Below, in pieces: positions 22,790 through 35,700 of a DNA stretch of 64,000 nt. Location of the stretch: NCBI RefSeq assembly GCF_000002985.6, contig NC_003279.8, forward strand, positions 11,966,001 to 12,030,000, written 5' to 3'. How positions within the stretch are numbered: the stretch's first letter is position 1; each line of letters starts with the position of its first letter. Both the position numbers and the translations under genes were made by a program. The notes beneath the pieces are model-generated. The model saw only the letters and a program-made list of their open reading frames with translations, was not told where the DNA came from and made no database searches. This DNA comes from Caenorhabditis elegans. Taxonomy: Eukaryota; Nematoda; Chromadorea; Rhabditida; Rhabditidae.

Positions 22790-23145
22790 AGCGAGATACT
22801 GGCAAAATTAGACATGGTGCATCGCAACTTTGGCGGTTCATATCTTGGTTGTTTTTGATTTTATCAAAAAGTTTCTAACTAACAAAACATGGGTTATTAT
22901 ATTTTCTATACTTTTGTAGTTGAAAGCTTTTTGACATTTTCGAAATATACTGAGATACAGGTATAAATTGACATGGTGCATCGACCTGAATTATCTCACT
23001 CAACTTGGGCGGCTCATATCTCTGTTGCATGCGATATTCTGGGAAAGTTGTCAACTGGCAAAATATTTTAACGTGTTTTTCTGTAATTTTGTAGTTGAAA
23101 GTTTCTTGATATCTTAAAAATGAACCGAGATGTGATACACCAAAG
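22790..23145. repeat. About 180-bp dyad repeat family, two units
   Basis: GACATGGTGCATCG at about 22811 and 22973, with GGCGGTTCATATCTTGGTT, TAGTTGAAAGCTTTTTGA and an ACTGAGATA end. Same family as rga-2 intron 1 and the desaturase-gene intron 4. Confidence 0.75.
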
Positions 23146-23384
23146 TACGGATATTCTAACATTAGGTAGCCTTCATCTTGTTAGGAGCTTATTCAATGCT
23201 CTAAATTTATAATTTATATGCTACTAAATATAAAAATTCTTCGTACATATGAAATCTGCATCTGCTAAAAGTGTGCTTTGGACTCTATTTTTATATATCA
23301 CGTTTGTCCTTTGATAATCTATCTTTTGCTTTCAGTTTTTAGCATGATCACAAATGCCATAAAATGACCCTTTTTCAAATCAGG

Positions 23385-23845
23385 GGTTTTCCGGCAAATT
23401 GGCAAATTGCCGGAATTGAAAGTTTCCGGCAAATTGACAAACCGGCAAATCGGCAAACCGGTAAAATTGCCAAACGTTTTTGGCAAATTATGGTTTGCAC
23501 TTCTTTTTTTGGAATTTTCAGAATTTCAATTTCAATCGGCCAAATTGTACGCATGCTATGAATGTTCCTACATCTATTTTGAATAGTTAACAAGTTCTAT
23601 GAGAATATCTAAAGAAAACGGAAAAAAATTTTAAAAAAAGGCACAGTTTTAAATGTTTCCGTCTTATAAAAAAATCCCTCTAAACATTTCCGGCAAGTCT
23701 GATATCCGGCAAATCGACAATTTGCCAGAAATAAAAATTCCGGCAAATCGGCAAACCGGCAATTTGCCAAAAATGAAAATTTCCGGCTAATCGGCAAACC
23801 GGCAAAAAATTTACCAGACGGCAATTGTCGCCCACCCCTGATTTA
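23385..23845. repeat. Composite repeat: CGGCAA arrays flanking a conserved module
   Basis: Left CGGCAA block 23385-23480, right block 23690-23845 ending GTCGCCCACCCCTGATTT. Between them is a module with TTGTACGCATGCTATGAATG, CTATGAGAATATCTAAAGAA and GTTTCCGTCTTATAAAAAAA. The same order recurs at 25785-26155, 26745-27190 and partly at 44405-44985. Confidence 0.8.
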
Positions 23846-23869
23846 AATGTTAGATTTTGCATTTTGAAT

Positions 23870-24890
23870 GTTTGAACTAGTAACTTATGTGCCACCTGAC
23901 AAATTTCTGCCTTAACAACGACACGGCGTGTAAATTGGTACATCTGGCCTAGCGAAAAGTGAAAAGTGAGAATCCTAGGCCATGGCCGCGGCAAAGCGCG
24001 CGAAATTTGAATTTAATTTTTAATGTCATTGAAAATCGATGACTGAGACATTATAATGGATCAAAACTACAAAAATATACAAAAATTGTTTTTAAAATGA
24101 ATAAATCACATTTAAAAACGATTATTTTCCTAAGTAAAGGTGGAAATTTGATTTATCAGGCAATTATTAGGAAAATGCGTCAAAACTTGCACATTTTTGA
24201 ATTTTTTTCAAAAACTAGATCCACAAATTTTCTGAAATTTCACCAGTTTACTCAGTAGACTATTATAATCAAATTATGTGCAAAAAAATAACACCCACCG
24301 TCACAAGTTCATATTGAATTTTTCTATTTTAGTTCCGAAAACCACTAAAATTCGACAAAATTGGCACATTTTTGAACGTTTTTCAAAAACTAGGTCCACA
24401 AAGTTTCCGAAACTTCACCAGTTTACTTGGTAGACTATTTCCAACAATTTAAGTACATAAAATGTATACCCACCGTCACAAGTTTACACTTAAAATTGCT
24501 GTTCATTAATGCAGCTTCAAACTGCTTTGTTTCGTTCAATGCGTGGTTCATATTTTTTGTATTTGAATTTCATATAATTTTAGTGTTTCCTTCATTCTTT
24601 TTCAATAAGACAATGCATTTTTTTGCTTAAATTCAACGATATTTTCATATAAAACGAAACCGGGAAGTATTAATTGCTAAAATTTATGTGGACTACGGTA
24701 GTCAAGTCCGCAAACACCACGCGCATTTTCATAATTGCGTACATTTGTTTTTCAAGCTTTTTTCTAGGCCAGAGGTACCAATTTACACGCCGTGAACGAG
24801 CTAGAATAAGTCACACGGACACAAAAATCAGACATATGCTGTACTTTGCACCTTTTTATTCTGTTTTACAAAATCCACAAAGTCCATTGT
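23870..24890. repeat. Inverted and direct repeat cluster
   Basis: GGCGTGTAAATTGGTACATC at about 23926 is mirrored as GGTACCAATTTACACGCCGT near 24775. Between them a segment of about 115 bases (AAAAACTAGRTCCACAAA ... ACCCACCGTCACAAGTT) occurs twice, starting near 24210 and 24385. Confidence 0.7.
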
Positions 24891-24899
24891 TTTAAGAAA

Positions 24900-25480
24900 T
24901 TTATAGTGTCCATGTAAAATGTACATGCAAAATTTGTAACTGAAAAATTTTTTAAAAAATTTAAACGGAAATTTTGTTTAAGTCTAAAAACTTTGATGTT
25001 CACCTAATTCAATTTTAAAACTTTTGTTTTTTTTTCTGATCTCACACTTTTTCTTCGCTCCGTACGGATTCGTGCTAATCTTTAATGTTCACTGTCCAGC
25101 ATTACTGATGTTTTGAACTTTAATATTTAATATCACTAAAGAAACACCTGCCTAACGAAGTTTTTTTGCATTTTTTTTTCCTTACAGCATGTCAGACAGA
25201 CGAAACACTACAATAGTACAGGGTAAGGACAGAAAATGGAAATGGGATTAGGACGGATTAGACCAGGAATAGGATGTGTTGGTGATGATGTAATAAACTA
25301 AAACAGGAGAGCTTCGTTTGAAGTATCAAAGTTTTTTTTTGGCTGTCTAAAAGAGATCAAAAATAATAATCTAGTTAGTTTTGATATTTGTGAACTTGAG
25401 AACTTAGAAACTTTTAAAGGGGGTAGCGTCTTTAAAGCTACTCCTTTGCTGCCAAAATGACCAAATATCGTAGTAAAAGT
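24900..25480. other. Gene desert; one isolated exon-like segment
   Basis: At about 25190-25225, TTTTTTTTCCTTACAG is followed by CATGTCAGACAGACG and then a GTAAGG donor. This could be an initial exon, but no continuation was found. Otherwise no feature is seen. Confidence 0.3.
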
Positions 25481-25484
25481 TTGC

Positions 25485-26155
25485 CGGCAAGCCGGCAATT
25501 TGTCGAATCGCCGAATTTAAAGGAAAAACGGCACATGCCAAGAATGTTCAGCAAATTGTGGTTTGCATATTTTTTCTGGAAATTTCAGAATATGATATTT
25601 GGTTGTTTTGGATAATTATAAGTTTATTTAGAGTAAATCCCCACTTACGTAGCTCTAGTAGGTATACTATGTGAAAAATTGTCAAAAATTGGCAGACTAT
25701 CGTGATTTAAAAAATCTAAAAATTTGGTGCCGAAAATTGCGCAAAAATTCTGCAAAAGCTTGAAAATTAAACGGAAAACAATTTTTTTCCGGCAAATCGG
25801 CAAATTGGCATATTTCCAGAATCGATATTTTCCGGCAACCCGGCAACTTGCCGTATTTGCAGAAACTTGCCGCATTTGCACATGCCGAACATTTTCGGCA
25901 ATTTGTGGTTTTGCGCAATTTTTTTGAAATTTCAAAATTTGAATTTTAACCGGCAAAATTGTACGCATCCTATGAATGTTCCTACATCTATTTTGGAAAG
26001 TAAACAAATTCTATGGAAATATCTAAAGAAAACAGTAAAAAAATTGAAAAAGGTTTTGTTTCCGTCTTATAAAAAATCCCTCTAAAAACTTCCGGAAAAT
26101 TGATATGCCAATTTGCCGAAAATAACAATTTCCGGCAAATCGGCAAACCGGCACG
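25485..26155. repeat. Composite CGGCAA repeat, second copy
   Basis: CGGCAA blocks at 25485-25530, 25785-25920 and 26095-26155. The module between the last two contains TTGTACGCATCCTATGAATG and GTTTCCGTCTTATAAAAAAT. Confidence 0.8.
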
Positions 26156-26159
26156 CAAT

Positions 26160-26740
26160 ACATTTTTTCATTGGAATTTTTTTTCATCCCGTCCGTTCAA
26201 CGGTAGCGACTACTTGCTGAGTAGGGCAACAAAGTTCACAAAATAGTCATGTATTCCATTTTTTAATCCGATCAAGTTTGCAAATAACAATCGAATTTGC
26301 CTATTCAAATAGAATATGAATCAATCATAAAAACTGTTTTTCATGACACTATTCAAATTTGCATTCTGTTTTTCTTTCCCATTGGAATTTTTTATTTATT
26401 GAGAAAAAATAACTTATTGAAAATATTGTATTTTATGCACAAGGCTCTGTATACAAAAGGGGTCAATAACCGATCAATAAAATCTGATAAGATATTACTC
26501 CAGCAAAGAGCAGTAGTTTTACAATGAGGGGCCGTATTCGTGTGTCGAGATAGGTTGTATTTTCTCCTTTTGATTTATAGTTGTATAGTTTTTGGCTCAA
26601 CATTTTTTGTGTTTGAATGAACATTTTTAGAGCACATTATTCGTGAACTAAGACATTTTTTCATCCATTTTCGGCTTTTGTTTTACTTTTTCGTACTTTT
26701 GAAATTCTAAGGTCTTGTAAAAAACAATAGGTCCGTAACT
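26160..26740. other. Gene desert segment, no feature
   Basis: AT-rich. A 76-codon open frame at 26297-26527 has one hydrophobic stretch but no gene context. Confidence 0.35.
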
Positions 26741-26744
26741 TGAA

Positions 26745-27190
26745 CCAGGGATGGGCGGCAACGATTTTTTTTTCGGCAAATCGGAAAATTGGCGAAATTG
26801 GCGAATTGCAAGGAATTGTAATTTCCGGCAAATCGCAAACAGGCAAATTGCTGATTTGCCGAAGTTGCGGAAAAAAAGCAATTGCCGGAAAATTCTCGGC
26901 AAATTTTGGTTTCGCACTTTTTTTTTTGGAAATTTTAGAATTTCAATTTCAATTGACAAAATTGTACTCATCTTATGAATGTTCATACATCTATTTTGAA
27001 AAGTAAATTCTATGAAAATATCTACAGTAAACTGGAAAAAAACTTCAGAAAGGCAAAGTTTTAAGTGTTTCCGTTTTATAAAAAAATCTCCTCTAATCAT
27101 TTCCGGTAAATCTGAAATCCGGCAAATCGGCAAACCGGCAAACCAATAATTTGCCGATTTGCCGAACTTGTCGACAAAAAAAAATTGCCG
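26745..27190. repeat. Composite CGGCAA repeat, third copy
   Basis: Starts GGGATGGGCGGCAACG and ends TTGCCGCCTACCTC. The inner module has TTGTACTCATCTTATGAATG, CTATGAAAATATCTACAGTA and GTTTCCGTTTTATAAAAAAA. Confidence 0.8.
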
Positions 27191-29925
27191 CCTACCTCAC
27201 TTGAACCGTTGCAAACTTCAAATTTCTGGCCACCTACGTCTGCCTGGTGCCTACGTGCCTAATGTGAGATTTTTCGACGATTTTGCAACAAAAAAATGAA
27301 AATTTATTTCAGTTTTTCGGGTTTTTAAAACAATTTTCAATTTTGAGAAAAAGTTAATCTTTAAATGTTTTTTTTTTCAAAATTACCGAATAGAAAATCA
27401 AAAAATCAAATTTAGATAAATTGTCAGAAATTGAATTTATTGTGAATGTTTTTTTTAAATTTTTTTGCTAAAAATTTTCTGAATTTTCCAGCCAGGAATA
27501 TTTTCCCAGAAAATAATTTTCTTTTCAAAATTTTTGAAATTGAGGCCATTGGTTGGTTTATCTGAAAATTTGAATTTCCCGCTAAAATGTTTTTTTTCTC
27601 ACGAAATTTAAATTTCCCGCAAAATAATTTTCCTCTAAAAAACTTTTGAAATTGATGCCAAAGTTGGTTTATCTGAGAATCGCCAAAAAAAAAATTTGTT
27701 TAAAAAATTTGAGTTAGAGTCCCAATTAAACCAGGAACCTCTATTTTTCAAGTTCTCCGTGAACTCATTCCCGGGTGCTTTGCGTGTATATTTATATCTT
27801 ATACCCCCTCTCCTTCCTAGATCAATCGCCAACTGTTCATGTCTGTTGGCAGCCAAGAAAATATTCTTTCATCTTCACTCTTTCTTCAATTCTCCCCCAA
27901 AAAAAAGTCTTATACTCCACGTTTTTATTGGTTTTTTTGTGGTTTTATACTCGTTACCACCACCACTACTAACCACATGTTTAGCTGGGGAATTATAAAA
28001 AAGTTCTTAAATATTATAAAAGTTCCAGGTTTATTTTCAAAAATTTCAACATTTTTTTCAGAGAAATTAATTGAAATTTCAAGAATATGTTTTTAAAATT
28101 TATATAAATATTATATTTCAAAATTTCAACAAAAAAAATTATTTTCAAAAAAAATCGAGCTTTTTGGATGTTCTCTACACCCAGAAGCTCACGTGATTTG
28201 CACGTGCCCGCAAAAAAAATTGGTGGCCGAGTTTTGGTTGTTTTTTCTCAAAATTTTAAATTTCCACCTGAAAAAAGCACTTAAAACGATGTCTTTTTGA
28301 ATTTTGTCCGTTTTTTCTACATATTCAGCAAATCGGGGATTTGCCTGTTTGCCGATTTGCCGGGAATTCTCAATTCCGGCAATGTGCCGATTTGCCGGAA
28401 CTTTTCAATTTTCAATAAATGATTCCAACAGAAAATCAGAAAAATCCCAACAAAAGTTGAATTCAATTTTTTTAAATTTTTTTTTGTTGGAAAATTGAAA
28501 TAATTTTTTTTTTTAACGATTGGAATTTTTTTGGCACAAAGTTGGAAAAATTTGTCGAATAATTTCAAGAAAATTCAGTTTTTTATATCTTTTTTTTCAA
28601 TTTTTTTTTGGTTAAAAATTTAATTTTTCTGCAATTTTCTTAGCCTTTATCGTGGAAAAAATCATTTAAATTTTCAAAATTTCAAATGCGAAAAATTTAA
28701 ATTTGTTTCTAATTCTTGATATACCTGCGCATTTGAGAAGTAAAATATGATTTTTTTCAAAAATTATTTTCCTCCCAAAAAATCTTAAAAATTGTTTCAA
28801 AATATGCCCTTCCGCCCGAATGCTTTTTCCACACAATCATTTGATAATTGTTTTTTCTTATCACTAATCACGCATTTCCCTCCCTTCAAAACATGTCAAA
28901 CATATGATCAACTACGCCTCGTAGTGGAGCAAGTGATCACTTTTGAAAATTTATTTTATTTTTCTCGTAAAAATTGTTTTATTTTTTTATTTTCATTTTT
29001 TCCCATAGAGTCATTCAACAACTCCCAATTGATCATTGATCAGTTGAAAGTTGAACAAAACAAGCCACGCCCCTTTGTCTGGAGACCCCGCCCACTTTTG
29101 TTATCGGAGATGATGCTTCGTACTTTGCAACCCTTCTCATTGACGGAAATCGCATGTTTTTTTTTGCGATTTTTTTACGTTTTTGTTGAAAGGGAAATTG
29201 AATAATAAAAGTTGCATTTTTTTTAGAAAAAAAGTTCGAAAATAAACATTGAAAAAAAATTTATTTTGGAACTTTTTTTTGAATTAAAAAAAATAAAATA
29301 AATACTTTTTCACCTTGTTTTTAAATTTGAATTTTTAAAAGTCTCGTTAATGTAGGTTTTTTTGTTAATTAACTTTGCATGTTTTTTTTTAAATTGGAAA
29401 TTTAAAAAAAAATTGGAATTTTTTTTATGTTTCCAAAATTCATATTTTAAATAGTTTCCTCGTATTTTTTGCTTTAACGTAAAGTTTAAAAATATTTGCT
29501 TTCAAAGAATTATCATTTTTATATATTTTCTCGCTAATTTACATTGGAACTGTGAGTTTTTGCACAAATTCTCAGTGGAGCGCGTTTGCAGCATGCGTGG
29601 GTGGTATTTTCCTTCGAATTTTGATATTTTTTCATTCATGTATGCTCTAGATAATACATTTTTTCTTTTCTTCAAAAAATAGTTCAAAAATTAGTTTTCC
29701 TTTTCATTTTTATCTCTCTTTTCTCAATCTCTGATCCTTCTGTCCGTCGCGGAATTCTGTTGGCATTCATCCAATTTGACCTTTACCGATTCATTTTATC
29801 AATGATAAATCTATTGATTTATCAGTTCTGCAAGTTTTTATTTGATTTTGAAAATAAATCGTAGCGAAAATTAAAAAAATCACTAGTTTCAAAATATTTA
29901 AAATTTTCTCAAAATTTCAAATATT
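27191..29925. other. Gene desert, very AT-rich
   Basis: Homopolymer-rich DNA with a small CGGCAA block at 28325-28420. Open frames at 27696-27998 and 28792-29205 have low-complexity content and no splice logic. No gene is supported. Confidence 0.4.
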
Positions 29926-29929
29926 TCCT

Positions 29930-31030
29930 CAATTGAAAATTTTTTGATATTTCAAACCACTGCAGAGATATACGGGGTCAAAGTTCAACGAGAGAGAGTG
30001 AAGGAGGGGGAGACGCAGAGAAGAGGGAGCGTCTCGTCGTCTGCGTCTCCTCGTGCAAAACTTTGAAGCGCTGTATCTTTGGAACGGGTAGAAAAAGAAA
30101 GAAATTTCCAACTGCAAAAATGATCAGCGTAAAATTTTCTATTTAATGAATTACTTAATTTTTAATTATCTAAAATTTAAAGGACCTTTTTTGGAAAAAT
30201 AAACTTGTTAAAATCAATATATTCCGTGCTGAATTGCACATATATTCTGTTAACTCTCTCCTCCTCCTTCTTCTCCTCTCCAAATTGGCGCCGCCGAAAA
30301 AAATTTATCAAAAGCATCACCATATACAACTCTTAAGTGATCACGGCATTTCGAGAGACGCAGACATTCAAAGAGCATCATCATCACTGATAACGATTAA
30401 AAATCGGCGAAAATTGGGTATAGAGAATATGATTGAATGAAATAGCGCATTTTCTACACGTAATCTCTAGTTTGACCCGTTTTTTAGGCTATAGAAGGGT
30501 AGAAGTTTAAGCATTTTAGAGATTTAGAGATTTTCTCAGTAGAGCGCGTTTGTAATATGTGGAAATTTAATTAAATTATTAAGTCAAGTTTTGTGCGAAA
30601 TAACAAAAATTGTGTTTTAATTGTTTGGAACCTAAAAAATCGATATAAATGCTTTGAAAACTGTTCTAATATCAGTGAAAAATTGGTGGCCTAGCTTTCT
30701 GACAGGTGGCCGAGATTTTTAATTTTTTCTTATTTTCCCTTAAAAATAGAAGTTTTGTCAAGAAAACATTTATTCCATAGTTTCCATAGTTACTGTCGTA
30801 TTTTAATGAAAACTTTAAATTTGAAGTGCTTCTCATCAGAGCGCATTTGCAATCTACTTTTTCAAGAAAATTAAATGTTCATTTAATAGAAAATTTCACG
30901 CTGATCATTTTCCCAAATGAAAATTTCTTTCTATCTCTTCCCGTTCCAAAGTTACAGCCGTTTAAAGTTTCGGCGAGGAGACGCAGACAACAAGACACTC
31001 TCTCTTCTCTGCGTCTCCCCCTTCCCCTCT
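29930..31030. repeat. Separated inverted copies of a GAGACGCAGA-rich segment
   Basis: 29935-30150 (with GAGACGCAGAGAAGAGGG and CGTCGTCTGCGTCTCCTCG) recurs inverted at about 30870-31030 (GGCGAGGAGACGCAGACAAC, CTCTTCTCTGCGTCTCCCCC). The flanks (TTTGATATTTCAAACC, AACTGCAAAAATGATCAGCG) also match in reverse complement. Confidence 0.7.
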
Positions 31031-31043
31031 CTCGCTCCCCCTA

Positions 31044-31826
31044 CACTGCAACTTTTTTCGAACGAGGGCCGAGAAAAAATGCGAAAAATCGGTGTTTGCA
31101 CACAATACACCGCATTTTACGACATTTTGTACTTGCTTTGTTTTCTTGTGTTTTTCACAGATTTTTCCCGTGTTTTCTTATTAAAACTGATAAATAAATA
31201 TTTTTGTTAATGCTAAAATAATTTCCAGATGAAAAAATTGTGAATTCAGTCGGCAAGTAGCGGTAAAAGTGGTCAATGTAATATGATGGATTACGGGAAT
31301 AAAAAACCCAAACTTTTTCCCAAACATGATACATATGCTGTTTAGATGCTAAAAGTACCTGATTAACATAACGAGACCGCTGAAAAAGTTTTGAGATTTT
31401 CAAAATTCAACTTTTTTTGTGAGAAAGTCGAGATTTTGGCACAAAATGTTGAATTATGAAAATCTCAAAACTTTTTCAGCGGTCTCGTTATGAAAATCAG
31501 GTACTTTTAGCATCTAAACAGCATATGTATCATGTTTGGGAAAATGTTTGGGTTTTTTATTCCCGTAATCCATCATATTACATTGACCACTTTCACCGCT
31601 GCTTGCCGACTGAATACATAATTTTTTTACTTGGAAATTGTTTTAGCATCTGCAAAAAATATTTATTTATTAGTTTTGATAAGAAAAAATGGAAAAAATC
31701 GGTGAAAAACGAAAGAAAACACGCAGAAAACAAAGCAAGATAAATGGCCGCTGAAATTTGTCGGGGACTCGGCCATGGCCTAGAAACCTTTTTGCCTCGT
31801 CCCTCGTTTCGAAAAAAGTTGCAGTG
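31044..31826. mobile_element. Large foldback repeat, arms about 370 bp
   Basis: The left arm 31044-31410 is mirrored by 31447-31826 around a spacer of about 36 bases. Ends are CACTGCAACTTTTTTCGAAC and its complement. Because the arms match, both strands show nearly the same apparent peptide beginning MKISKLFQRSRY. This is a repeat artefact, not a gene. No transposase is seen. Confidence 0.85.
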
Positions 31827-31849
31827 CCCCTCAACGGATTGAGATATCA

Positions 31850-32781
31850 AAAAATTTCCAATTGATGAAATATTTCAAATTTTGGGTTAAATTACTTAAA
31901 GTTGAACAATAGGCAAAAAAAATAATCACATATTGATTTTAAGCAGCTCGAAAAAATGTCAATTTTGAAGCTTTTCCCTGAATTTAAATCCCTGAAAATG
32001 TCAATTTCTTTCTCACTTTCACTTTTCTCAAATTGCCAATCAAAAATTTCCCACATTCTGACCATAAAACCAACACATTTTTCGCAACAAAAAGTGTCAA
32101 TTCAAGTGGGAAAGCGTGTGATTAAAACCAAGCGATTTTCTGCAGAACTCGGTGAATTTCCTTTTTTTTTTTCTTCAAAAAACCTTCTAGAATTCGTTAT
32201 GTATTCTTCTAAAAATATAAAATCAGCTCAAATAAAGGTAATATTCATATTATTTACTCGGAAAAGCGTCATCTCCGACAAGCCATCAAATCATGCCAAT
32301 TATTGTGTCATTCTCTCACGTAGTAGTGCATTTGCTCACGGAAATCTTATGTATACTTACCGTTTTTTTTTTTCAATTTTTTGCTGTTTAGTTTATTGTT
32401 TTACTTCAAATTTTTTTTTTCGAACTTTTAGCCCTTTTTGCCCTTTTTTGAACTTTCCTTATTTCTCACCCTTTACTTATCCTATTTCATAGATCGTCTC
32501 AACTTTAATTGGGCGTATCTCGCTTGGTTTTTAGTATTTTGAAAAATCTAAAACGACAAAAGTATAGAAAAATATGTGAGCTATATTTTCATAGTTGACA
32601 ATTTTTCGATATCTACAAAAAAAAACCGAGATATGATGTGCCAAAGAAGGGGTCCGCACATGGTGCATCCACTAGAAATTCCGGCATGCTTATTTGTTAT
32701 GTTTTAGTTTTTTACGCCAAATTTTCTCATATTGACCTTATTAAAAACTCAAAAACCTTTGCAAAAATCAATAACTTCAGA
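31850..32781. other. Upstream region of the desaturase gene
   Basis: AT-rich. It includes one unit of the 180-bp family at about 32490-32670 (GGGCGTATCTCGCTTGG ... ACATGGTGCATCCACTAG). The sequence just before the ATG (AATAACTTCAG) could serve as a trans-splice acceptor. Confidence 0.45.
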
Positions 32782-35700
32782 ATGACATCCAGTTCGGCTG
32801 CTTCATCCTCCACCACCACCTCGTCGACAATGATGCCTGACGAGAATGAGTGCCTGAAGAAGGAAGAGGAAAGGTAGGCAAGATTAAGGTGACCAGCGCC
32901 TAGGCATGTAGGTCGTCAGGCATAGACATATAGGCATTCCAGGCCTAAAGGCGTGCCTATGATGTGCCGACCAATCAGCGATCTAGGGCTTCTCTGATTG
33001 GTCGTCAAATTCTATTTTTTTCAGATTCAAATCCCCCGATCCAGCACCAACACTTGATGAAGAAGTAGACATTGACACACTTCCATCAATGCTTGAAGAT
33101 GATCCAAATGGAAATGTTGTCGAGTGTGATTTGGGATTCAAAGGGCCTCGATGGGGTCCACAGCATGCCGGGGCGAAGAAGTTGGCTTCCATGTATAGCA
33201 AAGGTCAGTTTGTAATAGATACCCCCCCGCTCTTATCACACCACCAATTCATTGATTAGACGTTTGTACTATCATGCCATGTCTGAAATTGATTTTCAGT
33301 AACTTAAGTCAAAATTTTGAAAAAAAAAGTGTACGAATGGCGCAGTGCGATTTCCCCCGTCTACCAGTTACATGACCGGGGTTCGAGTCCGCGTATGTGT
33401 CAATTACTTTCTCATATTGTGTGTTAGTTAAGTTAATTACACATTTTGGAAAAAGCGAAATTCTAAGAAAGATTCACGAATGGCGCAGTGGGGTTTTCCC
33501 CGTCTGGCAGTCACAAGACCGGGGTTCGAGTCCGCGTTAATGCTAATTACTTTCTCTAATAGTGTGTTAGTTTATTTCAGCAAAAATTTTGGAAAAAGCG
33601 AAATTTAAAGAAAAATGTCCAAATGGCGCAGTGGGATTTCTCTGGTCTGCCAGTCACAAGACCGGGGTTCGAGTCCGCACTGGGGTCTACATTTTTTGCA
33701 TGTTTTTTCACTGTAAAATCAATTTTTTCCAGAAAAGCGTCTCCAAGAGAAAGTGTCATTGTTTGCCGCAATTTTTCTATTTTCCATTGTTTTTATCAAT
33801 CTGCTTCTCAGCTGGGAGTCATCTATATGGGGTGAGTTTTTTGTTTTCGCCTGAAACCTGCCTGCCTACGTGCCTACCTAGGAATAGCTCATTCCATTTC
33901 CAGTGTCTGTACTAGTTTCGGCAGTGCTCGGCATAATGACAGCCGACTTCGCATCAGGACTTGTTCATTGGGCAGCTGATACATTTGGAAGTGTTGAGAC
34001 ATGGTTTGGACGGTCTTTTATCCGACCTTTCCGAGAGCATCACGTCGATCCAACTGCAATTACTCGACATGATATAGTTGAAGTGAATGGTGATAATTGT
34101 ATGCTTTGTGTAGGACCACTTTTATGGATTCTGTATCAACAAATGACTTATCAAAGGGATGCTATCACACAATGGGCAACTTTTCATTGGTACATCTTGT
34201 TGTTGGGGATCTACGTTGCGTTGACTAATCAGGTATGATTTGGTTAGGCGTGCGCCTACTGTTACCGGGACATAGACATGGTGCATCGACCTGAAGAACC
34301 TCCCCCCCCCCCCACCAAAGTTGGGACTCGTATCTCGGTTAATTTCGATTTTATAAAAAAAATAATTAAGTTGAAATTGTTTATTATTTGTTTAGCAATC
34401 ATTTTCTAGTTGAAAACTTTTTGATAACTCTTAAATGAATTGAGATATAAGGGGTCCAAGTCATGGCGCATCGAAGAATCTCCCCCCACTTTTAACTCCT
34501 TATATCTCGGTTACTTTCGATTCAACCAAAAAATGTTTAACTGATGGAAAATTCCTTACTCTTTTTTCTACATTTTTGTATTTGGAAACTTTTTGATATC
34601 TTTAAAATCAGCAGAGATATACCCTGTCAAAAATGATCAATAGACATGGTTCATCGACAAAGTAAACCTCCCTTCCTTTGGCGGCTCATATCTCGGTTAT
34701 TTTTCATTTTATCAAAAACTTTTGAATTGAGAAAGTGTTTTTTTGTGACTTGTGCTACATTTTAATAATTAGAGTTATTATAATATCTCTTTAGAGAACC
34801 GAGATATAGGATGTCAAAGTTAACAGGGTAAGACCTACTTTATTTAGCTTTTACTGCTCATATCTCAGCTCTCTTTGATTTTTTCACAAAGTTATCAATT
34901 GACAAATTTTTTATTATTACTTTTTCTATAATTTTGTAATTGACAACTTTTTGATATGTCTTAAAGGAACCGAGATATGCGTTGTTAAAGATACCCCATC
35001 GACCACCACGAGTACCTCACCCAACTTTACCAGCTTATATCTTGGTTACAATTAATTTTGTCAAAAATTTGTTAACTACGAAAATGTTTATTATCACTTT
35101 TCCTACATTTTTGTAGTTAACAACTTTTTGATATCTTCCACACTAACCGAAATATACGCTGCCAAAGTTAGGCTACTGCACATGGTGCATCGCCAATTCA
35201 AAAACTACATTTTCCAGATTCACAAATGGTCGCATACATATTTCGGGCTTCCAACATGGGTTGTTTTCCTGCAGAAAGCTCATATTATCCTGCCAAGAAG
35301 TCATCATAAGGTACGTCTGTTATATATCAAGGAATTTGTCTAAAAATCGTCTTTTTTTTTCAGATCCATCATATTTCGCCTCACGCCTGCTACTACTGTA
35401 TCACGACCGGATGGCTCAACTGGCCATTGGAGTATATTGGTGAGTAGAGTAGTCTTACAGTATCCCTACAGTAATCCAACAGTACCCCAAGAATATGAAA
35501 CCTACAGTATCCCTACAGTACCCCACAATACTATTATAGTTCCCTTACAGTATTCCTACAATATTAAAATCCTCCGTTTCACTATACTACCCCCACAGTA
35601 TACCGTAATCTTAAAATATTCCTACAGTACTCCTACATTACTCCCCCAAGTACCCAACTACTGTAACTCTATAGCATCCCTACAGTACCATTTACAGCCA

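Noticed and set aside
31155-31743. Two similar proteins on opposite strands (MKISKLFQRSRY...)
   Set aside because: They are the two arms of one foldback repeat. No splice or start context and no conserved domain.
31956-32492. 178-codon plus-strand frame upstream of the desaturase gene
   Set aside because: Phe/Ser-rich translation of AT-rich DNA with T-runs and no gene context.
33335-33682. Functional tRNA genes
   Set aside because: A- and B-box motifs are present, but the T stem has a mismatch and no complete acceptor stem or clear anticodon loop can be drawn.
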